DNA from: Chryseosolibacter histidinae
GTDB lineage: Bacteria; Bacteroidota; Bacteroidia; Cytophagales; Cyclobacteriaceae
Reading direction: 5' to 3'
Assembly: GCF_018598225.1 (NCBI RefSeq)
Contig: NZ_JAHESF010000017.1
Span: 62,001-126,000, forward strand
DNA: 64,000 nucleotides
Program-made: the position numbers and the translations under genes
The notes under the pieces: generated by a model
The model's input: the letters and a program-made list of their open reading frames with translations, nothing else
Told to the model about the DNA's origin: nothing
Databases searched by the model: none
In this document: positions 26,201 to 34,166 of the stretch, in pieces
How the letters are laid out: each line of letters starts with the position of its first letter
How positions within the stretch are numbered: the first letter of the stretch is position 1

Positions 26201-27116
26201 AGGTAAGTGTAAAAGTAGAAGGCGTGTATGCAACAGCGCCGATCCCGCCTGACACATTCTGAATGGCAAAAGTAAGCTGCTCGTTTCCCTCGAGCAGTGC
26301 GTCATCTACTATGGTGATGGGAATGGTGACCTGTGTCTCTCCCGCGGCAACGGTATGGGTAACCTGAAAGTCAACATCATCATTGTGGGCGGAAGTGAGT
26401 GCCAGATCAAATGTGGTGGCAACCGTTGGCGAAGCTCCTTCCAGCGCCACAACCAGGTTATAATTCCCACTGTTCTCGTTCTTTGAGTCAGCTGTTAACG
26501 CAAACTTAACTTTGGTAATAAAGGGTGTACCGTCTTTTCTTGTTCCGGGTGAGATGAACTTACCGTTGAGTGTGAGGTGCGCTGCAAAGGCACTTGTACC
26601 ATCGGCGTCGGTTGACCTGACGAAAGATGTTCCGCTGGTAGCAGAAGGGTACGCATAGGTATCGATCACGGTGGCACCGTTCCTGACCTCGATGGCATCG
26701 CCGGTGTTGACCAGGCCTAACCCCGCAGAAGGTGTTGTTCCTAAAAACAGGCGGCTCCCGTTGAAGGTGGCCGGCGCGGTTCCTGTGTATCCACCAAAGA
26801 CCAGGATGGCCTCTCCTGCTGCCAGTATGGTGCCGGAGGGAAATGTAAACCGGTTAGAGCCTGAGGGGCCGTCCCATACAGACCATCCGCTGATGTCAAG
26901 CGTGCCGCCGCTCACGTTCACCAGTTCAACAAACTCATCGGTGAAGGCGCTGGTCGTTCCATCATTGTTCGCATCCACCGGGGTGGGCGCGCTCGATCCT
27001 GCAGGCCACGGCAGAACCTCGTTAATGATCAGTTGCGCTGTTGAAACATTGCTGAAAGCGAGCACAAACATTATCCCGCACAATACCTTCAGTTTCATTG
27101 TATAAAAATTCTTCAT
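23238..27116 (-). CDS. Large T9SS-secreted protein with four lamin-tail domains and Calx-beta modules
   Basis: A 1292-residue surface or secreted protein. After a signal peptide (FVLAFSNVSTAQ) it alternates lamin-tail domains, each recognised by NEVLPWPAG/NEFCAFPS/NEIHPRLE/NEVHAAP starts followed by DEFVELVN-like and GWxVxxG blocks (about residues 28-165, 435-600, 725-900, 1030-1185), with Calx-beta modules (FAITVDDD-like, VTITIVNN, LLEGNEQLTF) between them. The C-terminal 80 residues (SFYPNPARTSATL to GKGTFIVMP) are a type A T9SS sorting domain. No enzymatic motif was found. The start at 27116 or the Met at 27098 are equally possible. It sits 29 bp after SusD and overlaps the M14 gene, so it belongs to the same operon. 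It may bind the substrate at the surface (inference). Confidence 0.9.
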   Translation of the reverse strand: MKNFYTMKLKVLCGIMFVLAFSNVSTAQLIINEVLPWPAGSSAPTPVDANNDGTTSAFTDEFVELVNVSGGTLDISGWSVWDGPSGSNRFTFPSGTILAAGEAILVFGGYTGTAPATFNGSRLFLGTTPSAGLGLVNTGDAIEVRNGATVIDTYAYPSATSGTSFVRSTDADGTSAFAAHLTLNGKFISPGTRKDGTPFITKVKFALTADSKNENSGNYNLVVALEGASPTVATTFDLALTSAHNDDVDFQVTHTVAAGETQVTIPITIVDDALLEGNEQLTFAIQNVSGGIGAVAYTPSTFTLTLLDNDVTSVSFASASATVAEGAGTYQLTLSIQSPSPTLTTSVEVAITTSNAAADITYSTQLVTFPANSSANRTVTVTIVNNTEVEADETFTFSLQNQSQPGGSAEIGAISTFTLTVDDDDVSPLKINEFCAFPSASGTGVDANGDGNINGNNDEFIELVNAGASSLDIGGWAIYAGSPATLRFTFDAGTVLEPGEALVVFGGWHTGQSPAPLKIGGSRVFFGVVSGTANTGLGLSNTGTTIQVKNALGVVQTAYTYAEAETVNSVSRVLDPEVTGNAYIAHPMLAGKTISPGTKADGTNFIDATLVSFNAGSASIHEADGTYTLKITIAHPHAINATSATVVLTQGDAADLNGYQPATVNFAGGVSTDQTVTITLHDDAIAESNKVFTFTLQNVQGGSNATVGAISTFTLTVADDDAVPGQLLVINEIHPRLELAPNGDTNGDGTRSTTNDEFIEFMNISAGALDISGWRVMTGSGTGTLQHIFPEATVVPARGAVLLFGGPDPDEGAFGGSVVQTADDGTGAIGLSLTDQSATVRLLDASGVLQDEVTYFSESSSFAGISITRTPDGGAFTFDAQQRAIANHPSVLLEDGRQHQHSAGFKSDGTPFIEITGTTVQFATVAGGRYEQDASPSPVAVTIERAHATQSTTLEIGLVSPDPDNELSFSPSSLTFAPGESETQYINIVINDDQLLEGDEVFVLQIKNVSGGDHAAPGKNKAFQFRIYDNDMPVIFNEVHAAPASDISGDANHDGARSASEDEFVELVNVTDQVIDMGGWKLYSGTDVLRHVFLPGTKLEPRKALVVFGGGIPLGFFGGSKFQLASEGGLGLTDNGTALVLRNKAGELQSSFTYGTDGNIKQSLTRSPDITGYYVPHSQAENANGILFSPGIKANGWPFGDLTTGISTKGVAAVSFYPNPARTSATLVTMQADLPFDYVIADVTGRTVRQARAITGEASIDLEGLNEGLYFYTVRGTGNGKTLGKGTFIVMP

Positions 27117-27145
27117 ATCCTTCAGGTTATGGATCTGTTCTTTAT

Positions 27146-28549
27146 CTAGTTCGATTTAAACGCCCACAGATCGTTGTCGAGCTTGTGGCCTCCCTGGCGC
27201 TCGATGGCTTCGAGGTAATGCGCATGATTGGCACTGCGTTCGCTCTGCGGATAGAGATACCGTCGCGGGATCACCGGCACACCTTCGCTGAAGAAGCTGG
27301 TCTGTGCGTTCGGTGTTGGCGTCAGCACCGGGTACCCCGTGCGTCTGTAATCCACCCAAGCCTCGATCGTACCCTGACCGTACAGGGCTATGTATTTCTG
27401 CTCCACGATCTGCTTCAGCCTGTCTTCGTACGTTTGTTGCGCGCTGAACGCTCCCTGTGTATTGACATAATTCTGGTAAGCAGTTTCCGTCAGGCCGATG
27501 CGGGTCATGTTGGCGGTGATAGCCTTCTTCAGCGACTCTGCCGCTTTCACGTCATCGCCCAGGCGCAGGTAAGCTTCTGCCCTGATGAACTCCACTTCTG
27601 CGTACGAGATGAGTGGAATGGGTGTGGTGTACGTGGTCCAGAAAACACCGGTGCCGGAGATGTCGTAGACGCTTCCGGACCTGGCGCCATAATACGTGAG
27701 ACGCGGATCGTTGCGCGAGGTCATTAAATTGACAAGGTATGTGCCCAGCTCCATCTGCCCTGCCCTGTCAACTGCGAAAAAAGCCAGCGGGTTGCCACCG
27801 TTGGGGGTATTCTCAAAGGGGAAGTCAGGCTGCAGGGAATTGCTGCCAATGCTTCCCATGGCCAGCTCCGTGAGCGCTTTGACGGCTGCGTCGTTGTCAA
27901 CCTTTGTCAGGTGAAGATAATAGCGCGCCTTGAGCGCCCTGGCCGTGGCAGCCCACCGTGCCATGTTACCACCAAAGACCAGGTCGTCGGCCTTCGGTGC
28001 AAAGAGCCCGGGAGACCGTGCGAAGTCAAACAAGGCCTCGTCCAGCAGTCGCTGGATGGTTGCGTAAACTTCCTGTTGTGTGTCATAAAGCGGTGTGAGA
28101 TTGGCTTCGCCCTGGAACGCGTCGCTGTAAGGTACATCGCCCCACAATGAAGTGGCCAGTGCCAGGTTATACGCCATCAGCACTTTGGCCACACCGCGGT
28201 AATGCGGCAGGTTTTGTGCGTTGGATTTCTGGATGATGATGTTGCAATCTTTCATCGCGCCTACATACAATCCGGTGCGCCAGTAGTCGTCGATGATGTT
28301 CTCGTCCAGCACGTAGTTCATATAACTCTCGGGCTGAAGGCTGGTGCCTTTGAAATGCTGGATCACGGTGCCGGTGACCCGCGCGCCAATGGAGCCGGCA
28401 TTGCGGGCAGACTGTGCCTGCGCGGCGGGCAGGATGTTCCAGACATCCACATCCTGGAGGCGTGTAGGGTCTGTGTTGGTGTCGCCGAAGTCGCACGCCA
28501 TCAGTATCAGCAGCATCAGAAAACAGCTCTTGATCGAATATCGCTTCAT
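27146..28549 (-). CDS. SusD-like (SusD/RagB superfamily) lipoprotein
   Basis: Partner lipoprotein of the SusC encoded 7 bp upstream. 467 residues, lipobox LMAC (Cys19). Instead of the RagB pattern it fits the SusD-like-2 group: GDTNTDPTRLQDVDVWNILPAAQAQ at the N-terminus, DYWRTGLYVGAMKDCNIIIQKS, LMAYNLALATSLWGDVPYSDAFQG, and ARALKARYYLHLTKVDNDAAVKAL. The C-terminal block (EQKYIALYGQGTIEAWVDYRRTGYPVL) is the usual end of this group. These proteins are often found with SusC in loci for peptides or non-starch substrates. The substrate here is unknown. Confidence 0.93.
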   Translation of the reverse strand: MKRYSIKSCFLMLLILMACDFGDTNTDPTRLQDVDVWNILPAAQAQSARNAGSIGARVTGTVIQHFKGTSLQPESYMNYVLDENIIDDYWRTGLYVGAMKDCNIIIQKSNAQNLPHYRGVAKVLMAYNLALATSLWGDVPYSDAFQGEANLTPLYDTQQEVYATIQRLLDEALFDFARSPGLFAPKADDLVFGGNMARWAATARALKARYYLHLTKVDNDAAVKALTELAMGSIGSNSLQPDFPFENTPNGGNPLAFFAVDRAGQMELGTYLVNLMTSRNDPRLTYYGARSGSVYDISGTGVFWTTYTTPIPLISYAEVEFIRAEAYLRLGDDVKAAESLKKAITANMTRIGLTETAYQNYVNTQGAFSAQQTYEDRLKQIVEQKYIALYGQGTIEAWVDYRRTGYPVLTPTPNAQTSFFSEGVPVIPRRYLYPQSERSANHAHYLEAIERQGGHKLDNDLWAFKSN

Positions 28550-28556
28550 GATTCTT

Positions 28557-31500
28557 TTATTTCAGGGTGAATTGAAGGGTTGCGCCAAAACTTTTGGTAT
28601 TCGGCATATTGAAGTAGTCCCAACCGGCGTCGCTCGAAGCACCCCGCAGGTTTGTTTCCGGGTCGATGCCGGTATAGGATGTGAAGAGCAGCAGGTTCTT
28701 GGCGTACAGGGTAAGCTTTGCACCACTCAGCAGGTTTGCCGTCCTGAACTTGGGAAATGTATAGCTCAGCGACACGTTGCGCAGTCTTACCCACGATCCG
28801 TCCTCGATCACATCTTCGGCAACACCATACGTGCCGGACCTTCTCCAGCGGATTCCGGTGAGGCCGTTCACGGGATTGGCAAAATCTACCGGCGTGGTGT
28901 TCACCTGCCCTTCGGCGGTAACGCCGTCATAAACGAAGTTCTCGATGGTGCGCTGCTCGCCGGTCTCCTTCGAAATGCCCAGGTAGTTCAGGAAGCCACG
29001 GGTTCCGTTCCAGATGTCACCACCTTTGCGGATATCCCAGAGGAACGAGAACGAAAGGCTCTTATAGGTAAGTGTGTTGGTAATGCCCGACAACCAATCG
29101 GGATTGGGATCGCCCACAACGCCCTGCACATCGTTGATCACAGGCCAGCCGTCGTTTCCAATGATAAGCTTACCCGCCTCATTCCTTTTATATTTGGTAC
29201 CATACAAAACACCGTACGGTTGTCCTTCAACGATCAGTGACGATAATCCCGTAAAGGAAGCCAGCGAAATGGATTCAACATTATCAGGCACGTCAGTCAC
29301 AATGTTACGGTTGTGCGTGAAGTTCACCACGATCTCCCAGGTAAAGTTCTTCTGCTCGATGGGCATCCCGGACAACACTACTTCGATCCCTTTGTTCTCG
29401 ATGGTTCCTGCATTCTTCCGGTAGCTCGCGTAACCCGACGGTGCCGCTACCAGCGCCGTGACGATCTGGTCATCTGAAACGATCTTGTAAGCGGTGACAT
29501 CCACGCCGATCCTTCCGTTAATGAATTTAAGGTCTGCGCCTGCCTCATACGTGGTAGACAACTCCGCGCGAAGCTTGTTGTTGCCGAGCACCGAGCTGCG
29601 CTCGAAAGCGGTTGTTCCATAGGCGGGAAAGTTCACACCGCCAATGATGTCGTCGCCATCCAGCACCGCGCCATCGTAGTAAGTTCCGGTGGCATAAATA
29701 GAGGCATCGTTCCCTGCCTGGCCATAGGACGCCCGCAGCTTGGCATACGAAAGCAGGTGCTGCGCCGGAAGATGCAACAGCTCCGAAACCACGAGGCCAG
29801 CACTGATGGCGGGATAAAAGAACGAGTTGTTAGCCCTGGGCAACGTGGAAGACCAGTCGTTGCGGCCACTCAGGTTCAGCAGTAAAAGATCTTTGTACGA
29901 AAGCTTGACGTCGGCATACAAGCCTGCAACTTTTCGGCGGGTCATGCTTTCGTCAGAAGTAACCGTTTTTGCATTCAGGATGTTGTAGAAACCCGGAATG
30001 ACCAGCTCTTTCCCGGAGGCGCTTTGCGTGACGAAATGGGTGCTGAAGAAGTTGTGGCCAACCGTGGCATTGAGCTCGAGGTTTTCGTTCAGCTGCCGGT
30101 GAATGAGCAGCATCAGGTCTGAGTTGATATCGGTGTTTGTTCGCACAGATTGCGAGACGGTGCCATAAGGCTCCGACGCCGAGTTCACGTCGATGGCCGA
30201 GTTGCGGCGGTCGGTAAAATGGTCGACCCCCACCTTGTACTGTGCCTTGATACCTTTGGCAATCTCATAGCCAAGGCTGAAGTTGCCCATGAACCGGTTC
30301 ACATTGTCTCTCCACGGCGCATGGTTCACGGTAAAGAACGGGTTATCGTACTTCACGTTGGCCGTGCTGGCATTCCAGGCGAAAGCGCGTTGTTCGCCAT
30401 TACTGAGCTGGTAGGTTGTGGGATCGTCTGCAGCATTGCGTCCTTGAAGACCGTTGCCGATATCGAACGTGGGCGTTGTACGCAACACGCCTGACATCAC
30501 ACCTGATACCATGTTGCCGCGTAGTACCCTGTCGCCACCGGAGTTCACAAACATGGCCGAAGTGCCCAGTGTAAATCGCGGCGAGAGATTCACATCCACA
30601 TTAGACCTGAACGATGTGCGCTGGAAGGTTGCGTTAGGCACAACGCCCGTCTGATCGAGCTTGGCCGCCGAAACATAATATTTAACCAGGTCGTTTCCCC
30701 CCGATACTGACAGGTTATGGTCAAGGGTATGCCCGTTGACGAAGAAGGTCTCATACGGATCGTACGCTTTCGCGGGATTGCCATTGCCGGTACCCCTGGG
30801 CACAAGCCGACCGTTGCGATCGTATGGATAACGGTTTTCGTTGTTGAACTCCAGCTCGCTGATGAGCGGCCCCCACGAGTTGATGTTGGCGGCGCTTGAA
30901 GTACCCGGATCTATGTAAGCGTATACACCGCCTGAAGGAGCTCCCTGCGCATACAGGCTCTGCCTCGGTGGCAGCTTGTTTACCTGGTCGAGCGAATAAG
31001 ATGACGTGAGCATGATCACCGGGGCACTTTTCTTACCACGTTTGGTGGTGATCACCACGGCACCATTGGCGGCGCGGATGCCATACAACGCGGTGGCTGC
31101 AGGCCCCTTCAGCACCGACATGGACTCAATATCCATGGCATTAAAATCGATGGCCCGGTTGGAAACATCCACGCCGGTAGAACCGTTGCCGGAGATCCCA
31201 TTGTCAACGGGCACGCCATCCACCACGAAGAGCGGGCTGTTGGTGTCGCGGAACGATTTGTTACCACGGATACGGATGGCTGCCGAAGCTCCCGGCGAGC
31301 CTGACGAAGACGTGACCTGCACACCGGCCACCTTGCCGCTGAGGGCGGAGACGAGGTTTGCATCCCGCGCATTGGCAACCTGCTCTGCATTTACATTCTG
31401 GATGGAATAGGCCAGCTGCCGTTTATCTGCCTCGAGGCCAATGGCAGTGACCACCACTTCTCCCAGCGTTGTGATATCCTGTACCAGTGAAACATCGATC

Positions 31501-32096
31501 ACCGTGCGCTCCCCTACTGTCTCCTCCACGGTTTTGTAACCGATGAAGCTGAACACGAGCACTGCATCGACGGAAGGGACTTCAATGGTATAGGTTCCAT
31601 CAATGGATGTGAAGGTACCGATGGAAGTTCCTTTCACATAGATGTTCACCCCGGGAACGCCGGCGTTATTTTCGTCGTGCAGGGTCACCTTTCCGCTGAC
31701 GGTCTGTTTGATGTAAGCACCTGACCTGCTGGCAGTGAGTCCAGAGGCCACGGGGGCGCCCGGAAATGCTGCGCCCGAATTATCATCCGTTCCCGCATTG
31801 TTCTTATCCGGTGCAACCACATACGTGTTGCCATTGATCTTTTCCCACTTGAAACGGAACGGAGCAAGCACCGGCTTCAGCGCATCTTCAATGTCGCCCG
31901 AAAGTACCAGCGCACTTTTGGAAACAGTCTTTCCCTGGAGGTTCGATGCCTCGTAAAGAAAATATACGTTATAAGTTTTTTGGATTGCCTTCAATGCCTC
32001 CGTGAGGGTAAGCTGCTCATCGGCCTGGGCGACGCCGTTGCTCTTACAACAGAGCAGCAAGACAAGTGAAGCAAACGCAATGTAGAAATATTTCAT
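28557..32096 (-). CDS. SusC-family TonB-dependent transporter with N-terminal STN signalling domain
   Basis: Outer-membrane transporter of 1179 residues that can also signal. After the signal peptide (LLLCCKSNGVAQ) comes an STN domain (about residues 25-100: TLTEALKAIQKTYNVYFLYEAS to GNTYVVAP), the part that contacts FecR anti-sigma factors. A carboxypeptidase-regulatory-like domain (VSGKVTLHDENNAGVPGVNIYVKG), the SusC motif (LGEVVVTAIGLEADKR), a plug (IRIRGNKSFRDTNSPLFVVDGVPV) and the beta-barrel follow. FecR lies 28 bp upstream and the ECF sigma gene 343 bp further. With SusD, lamin-tail, M14 and amidohydrolase genes behind it in the same direction, this is the head of a substrate-induced operon. 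Confidence 0.95.
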   Translation of the reverse strand: MKYFYIAFASLVLLLCCKSNGVAQADEQLTLTEALKAIQKTYNVYFLYEASNLQGKTVSKSALVLSGDIEDALKPVLAPFRFKWEKINGNTYVVAPDKNNAGTDDNSGAAFPGAPVASGLTASRSGAYIKQTVSGKVTLHDENNAGVPGVNIYVKGTSIGTFTSIDGTYTIEVPSVDAVLVFSFIGYKTVEETVGERTVIDVSLVQDITTLGEVVVTAIGLEADKRQLAYSIQNVNAEQVANARDANLVSALSGKVAGVQVTSSSGSPGASAAIRIRGNKSFRDTNSPLFVVDGVPVDNGISGNGSTGVDVSNRAIDFNAMDIESMSVLKGPAATALYGIRAANGAVVITTKRGKKSAPVIMLTSSYSLDQVNKLPPRQSLYAQGAPSGGVYAYIDPGTSSAANINSWGPLISELEFNNENRYPYDRNGRLVPRGTGNGNPAKAYDPYETFFVNGHTLDHNLSVSGGNDLVKYYVSAAKLDQTGVVPNATFQRTSFRSNVDVNLSPRFTLGTSAMFVNSGGDRVLRGNMVSGVMSGVLRTTPTFDIGNGLQGRNAADDPTTYQLSNGEQRAFAWNASTANVKYDNPFFTVNHAPWRDNVNRFMGNFSLGYEIAKGIKAQYKVGVDHFTDRRNSAIDVNSASEPYGTVSQSVRTNTDINSDLMLLIHRQLNENLELNATVGHNFFSTHFVTQSASGKELVIPGFYNILNAKTVTSDESMTRRKVAGLYADVKLSYKDLLLLNLSGRNDWSSTLPRANNSFFYPAISAGLVVSELLHLPAQHLLSYAKLRASYGQAGNDASIYATGTYYDGAVLDGDDIIGGVNFPAYGTTAFERSSVLGNNKLRAELSTTYEAGADLKFINGRIGVDVTAYKIVSDDQIVTALVAAPSGYASYRKNAGTIENKGIEVVLSGMPIEQKNFTWEIVVNFTHNRNIVTDVPDNVESISLASFTGLSSLIVEGQPYGVLYGTKYKRNEAGKLIIGNDGWPVINDVQGVVGDPNPDWLSGITNTLTYKSLSFSFLWDIRKGGDIWNGTRGFLNYLGISKETGEQRTIENFVYDGVTAEGQVNTTPVDFANPVNGLTGIRWRRSGTYGVAEDVIEDGSWVRLRNVSLSYTFPKFRTANLLSGAKLTLYAKNLLLFTSYTGIDPETNLRGASSDAGWDYFNMPNTKSFGATLQFTLK

Positions 32097-32124
32097 AGGT
32101 AGTGGTTAAGGCTTCAGGTAAGGA

Positions 32125-33129
32125 TCACATTTTCTTTTCGAGAATGATCTGGTTGTCTTTCTGCGTCACTTTGATATCGAAAGAGCGTGAAAGGGCCTCC
32201 AGCAACACATCGATGCTCGGCACGGGGATCTCTCCCGAGAGCACCCGGTTCTTCAGCGACTCTTCACGGATGAGCACTTCCTTGCCGTAATTCTCTTCGA
32301 TGAGGATCGCCACTTCATACAGCGGCGTGTTGTCGAAGATGAACTTGTGATCTTTCCAAGACGAGTAGATCTCGGGATTTACACGCTGCTTCTTCACACG
32401 GTTGGTAACAGGCGACAGGGTGACCAGGTCTCCCGGTTTCATCATCACACGCACGGTATCGCGGTCATCATCTTTTTGCAGCGCCACCCTACCGGTATTC
32501 AGCACCACGGTGGTCTCCTGCTTGCGGTTGTTCACATTGAACGAGGTGCCCAGCACTTCCACCCGTGTATTTTTTGAATGCACAATAAAACGGCCATCGG
32601 CAGTGTTCCGCTTCTTCACCTCAAAAAAAGCTTCGCCCGTGAGCCACACCTCGCGCGGTTCATCGTCGGCCCAGCTGGCGGCGTACGAAAGCCTGGAATT
32701 GGCATTCAGCATCACCGACGATCCGTCAGGAAGTGATACTTCTGCTATTTCTCCAAAAGCTGTAGCATGAGTGATGTCGCGATTCAAAACAAAGAGCCAG
32801 ACAAAAGTTGCGAGAAACGCGAGCGCGGCCACGGACGCTGCCCAGCGGTAGCGGTACCAGGGTGAAGTGTTCTGCTGCGCTCCCCTATTAATAGCATCCG
32901 ACAAGCGTTGCCACTCAGCATTCACTACCTGGTCGGGCAGCGTTTTGCGGTTGAAGGTCGGCCCTTTGATAACCCATGCCGCGGCGTCGAACATCTGGCG
33001 TTTATCCGGATGCCCGGTGCGCTGCGCTTCCCAGAAGCTGATGGACTCCGCATTACTTTTTTCCACGTATTCGATAAAGGATCGATCCTGGATCAGGTCT
33101 TCAAGTGTATAGTGCTCAATGTCTTTCAT
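32125..33129 (-). CDS. FecR-family anti-sigma factor
   Basis: Inner-membrane regulator, 334 residues, that holds an ECF sigma factor inactive until the STN domain of a TonB transporter signals. Seen: a cytoplasmic N-domain (LEDLIQDRSFIEYVEKSN to EWQRLSDAI), one membrane helix (WAASVAALAFLATFVWLFVL, about residues 92-112), the FecR domain (GEIAEVSLPDGSSVMLNANSRLSY, GEAFFEVKKR, FIVHSKNTRVEVLGTSFNV) and a C-terminal DUF4974/STN-like domain (FDNTPLYEVAILIEENYGKEV to VTQKDNQIILEKK). It lies between the sigma gene and its SusC, the usual order in Bacteroidota. Confidence 0.95.
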   Translation of the reverse strand: MKDIEHYTLEDLIQDRSFIEYVEKSNAESISFWEAQRTGHPDKRQMFDAAAWVIKGPTFNRKTLPDQVVNAEWQRLSDAINRGAQQNTSPWYRYRWAASVAALAFLATFVWLFVLNRDITHATAFGEIAEVSLPDGSSVMLNANSRLSYAASWADDEPREVWLTGEAFFEVKKRNTADGRFIVHSKNTRVEVLGTSFNVNNRKQETTVVLNTGRVALQKDDDRDTVRVMMKPGDLVTLSPVTNRVKKQRVNPEIYSSWKDHKFIFDNTPLYEVAILIEENYGKEVLIREESLKNRVLSGEIPVPSIDVLLEALSRSFDIKVTQKDNQIILEKKM

Positions 33130-33472
33130 TGTAGAGAATAATTTTTTGCGTCAGTTGCGCTCCCTTCCGGAAGGGTGCTATCGTTAAAGAATAGTGATGC
33201 TTTTATGGCGTGCCGCTGCGGCAACTGAAACAGGTTCCGCCGTTTTCACAGGACCGCTGGCGGGTGCAGGGCTTTCGGCAGAAAGGCTGTTCTTTTCAGC
33301 GTGGGCCGGGAGATCTTGCAGCGCGGCTGGCTTTGGAAGGAGACCGTATTCGGACAGGTTCTCCGGTGAATTTACATTTTCTGGTTTCATGCCTTTATGG
33401 GGTATAATCATGATTTCCACCCCAAGAGGCACGAGATTATATTTTTTACTCAGTAAATACCGATTTTTTTTA
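33130..33472. other. Gap between sigma and FecR genes, with one doubtful small frame
   Basis: About 340 bases that are unusually long for a sigma-FecR gap. A minus-strand frame of 82 codons (33432-33184) runs in the same direction as its neighbours and encodes a Pro/Ala/Ser-rich product (SLSAESPAPASGPVKTAEPVSVAAAA) with no recognisable domain. It could be a small real gene or chance; I would not rely on it. A promoter for the FecR-SusCD operon is likely here. Confidence 0.25.
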
Positions 33473-34054
33473 TCAGGCGTAATAATGATATAAAAAGGAA
33501 GCCAGGAGCCACATTTTTATATTGTCGCGCAGGGTTTTGAGGCCACGCTGCAGGAGATTGGCCACCGACTGATAGTTCATAGACATCATCTCGGCGATCT
33601 CATCGTTGCTGAGATCCTCATAATATTTGAGGTAGAGCGCCTCTTTCTGGCGTTTGGGCAGGGTGTTGAGCAGGTCTGCAAAAAGTTTCTTCTGGGCATC
33701 GTCCGCCTCCGTCTGCACGAGCAGATCTTCCGGTGAAAATTCGATATCGACCTCTGCGGAGAGCGCGTGCAGTGTGATGCGTTTTTTGTCGCGGTCTAAA
33801 CGGCGCACGAGATCACGCTTCAGCGCCTTGAGCAGGTAGAACCTGACAGACTTTACGTCACCTGCATTTTCGCGGTTGTTCCAGAGCCGGAAGAATAATT
33901 CGTGAATGGTATCTTTAACGGTATCAGTGTTGCCACAGATCTTCAGACCATAATAATAGAGACTGTTATAATGCGCAAAGTAGATCGCAGAAAAGGCCTG
34001 CTGGTCACCTCTTCTGAATTGCTCCCAATATGTTGAATCCTCCTCTCCGCTCAT
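33473..34054 (-). CDS. ECF RNA polymerase sigma factor (FecI-like, Bacteroidetes group)
   Basis: Sigma-70 family protein of 193 residues with region 2 (about residues 15-85: FSAIYFAHYNSLYYYGLKICGN, DTIHELFFRLWNNREN) and region 4 (about 125-180: LPKRQKEALYLKYYEDLSNDEIAEMMSMNYQSVANLLQRGLKTLRDN). This is the standard two-region ECF layout. It heads the FecR/SusC(STN)/SusD set and is expected to transcribe it when the SusC substrate arrives. The isomerase gene upstream is separated from it by a heptamer hairpin. Confidence 0.95.
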   Translation of the reverse strand: MSGEEDSTYWEQFRRGDQQAFSAIYFAHYNSLYYYGLKICGNTDTVKDTIHELFFRLWNNRENAGDVKSVRFYLLKALKRDLVRRLDRDKKRITLHALSAEVDIEFSPEDLLVQTEADDAQKKLFADLLNTLPKRQKEALYLKYYEDLSNDEIAEMMSMNYQSVANLLQRGLKTLRDNIKMWLLASFLYHYYA

Positions 34055-34059
34055 CCGAA

Positions 34060-34166
34060 GTTAAAAGTTTAAAATTTAAAGTTTAAAGTTATGGATCGCA
34101 AACTTTCCTTCGATTCTCCAACTTTAAACCTGAAACTTTAAACCTAAAACTTCAAACTTTCAACTT
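34060..34166. repeat. Heptamer inverted repeat, GTTTAAA type
   Basis: Left arm 34060-34090 (GTTAAAA, GTTTAAA, ATTTAAA, GTTTAAA) follows the sigma start codon side. Right arm 34120-34166 (AACTTTA, AACCTGA, AACTTTA, AACCTAA, AACTTCA) overlaps the end of the isomerase-like gene. Very AT-rich; at the 3' end of the minus-strand isomerase gene. Confidence 0.8.
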
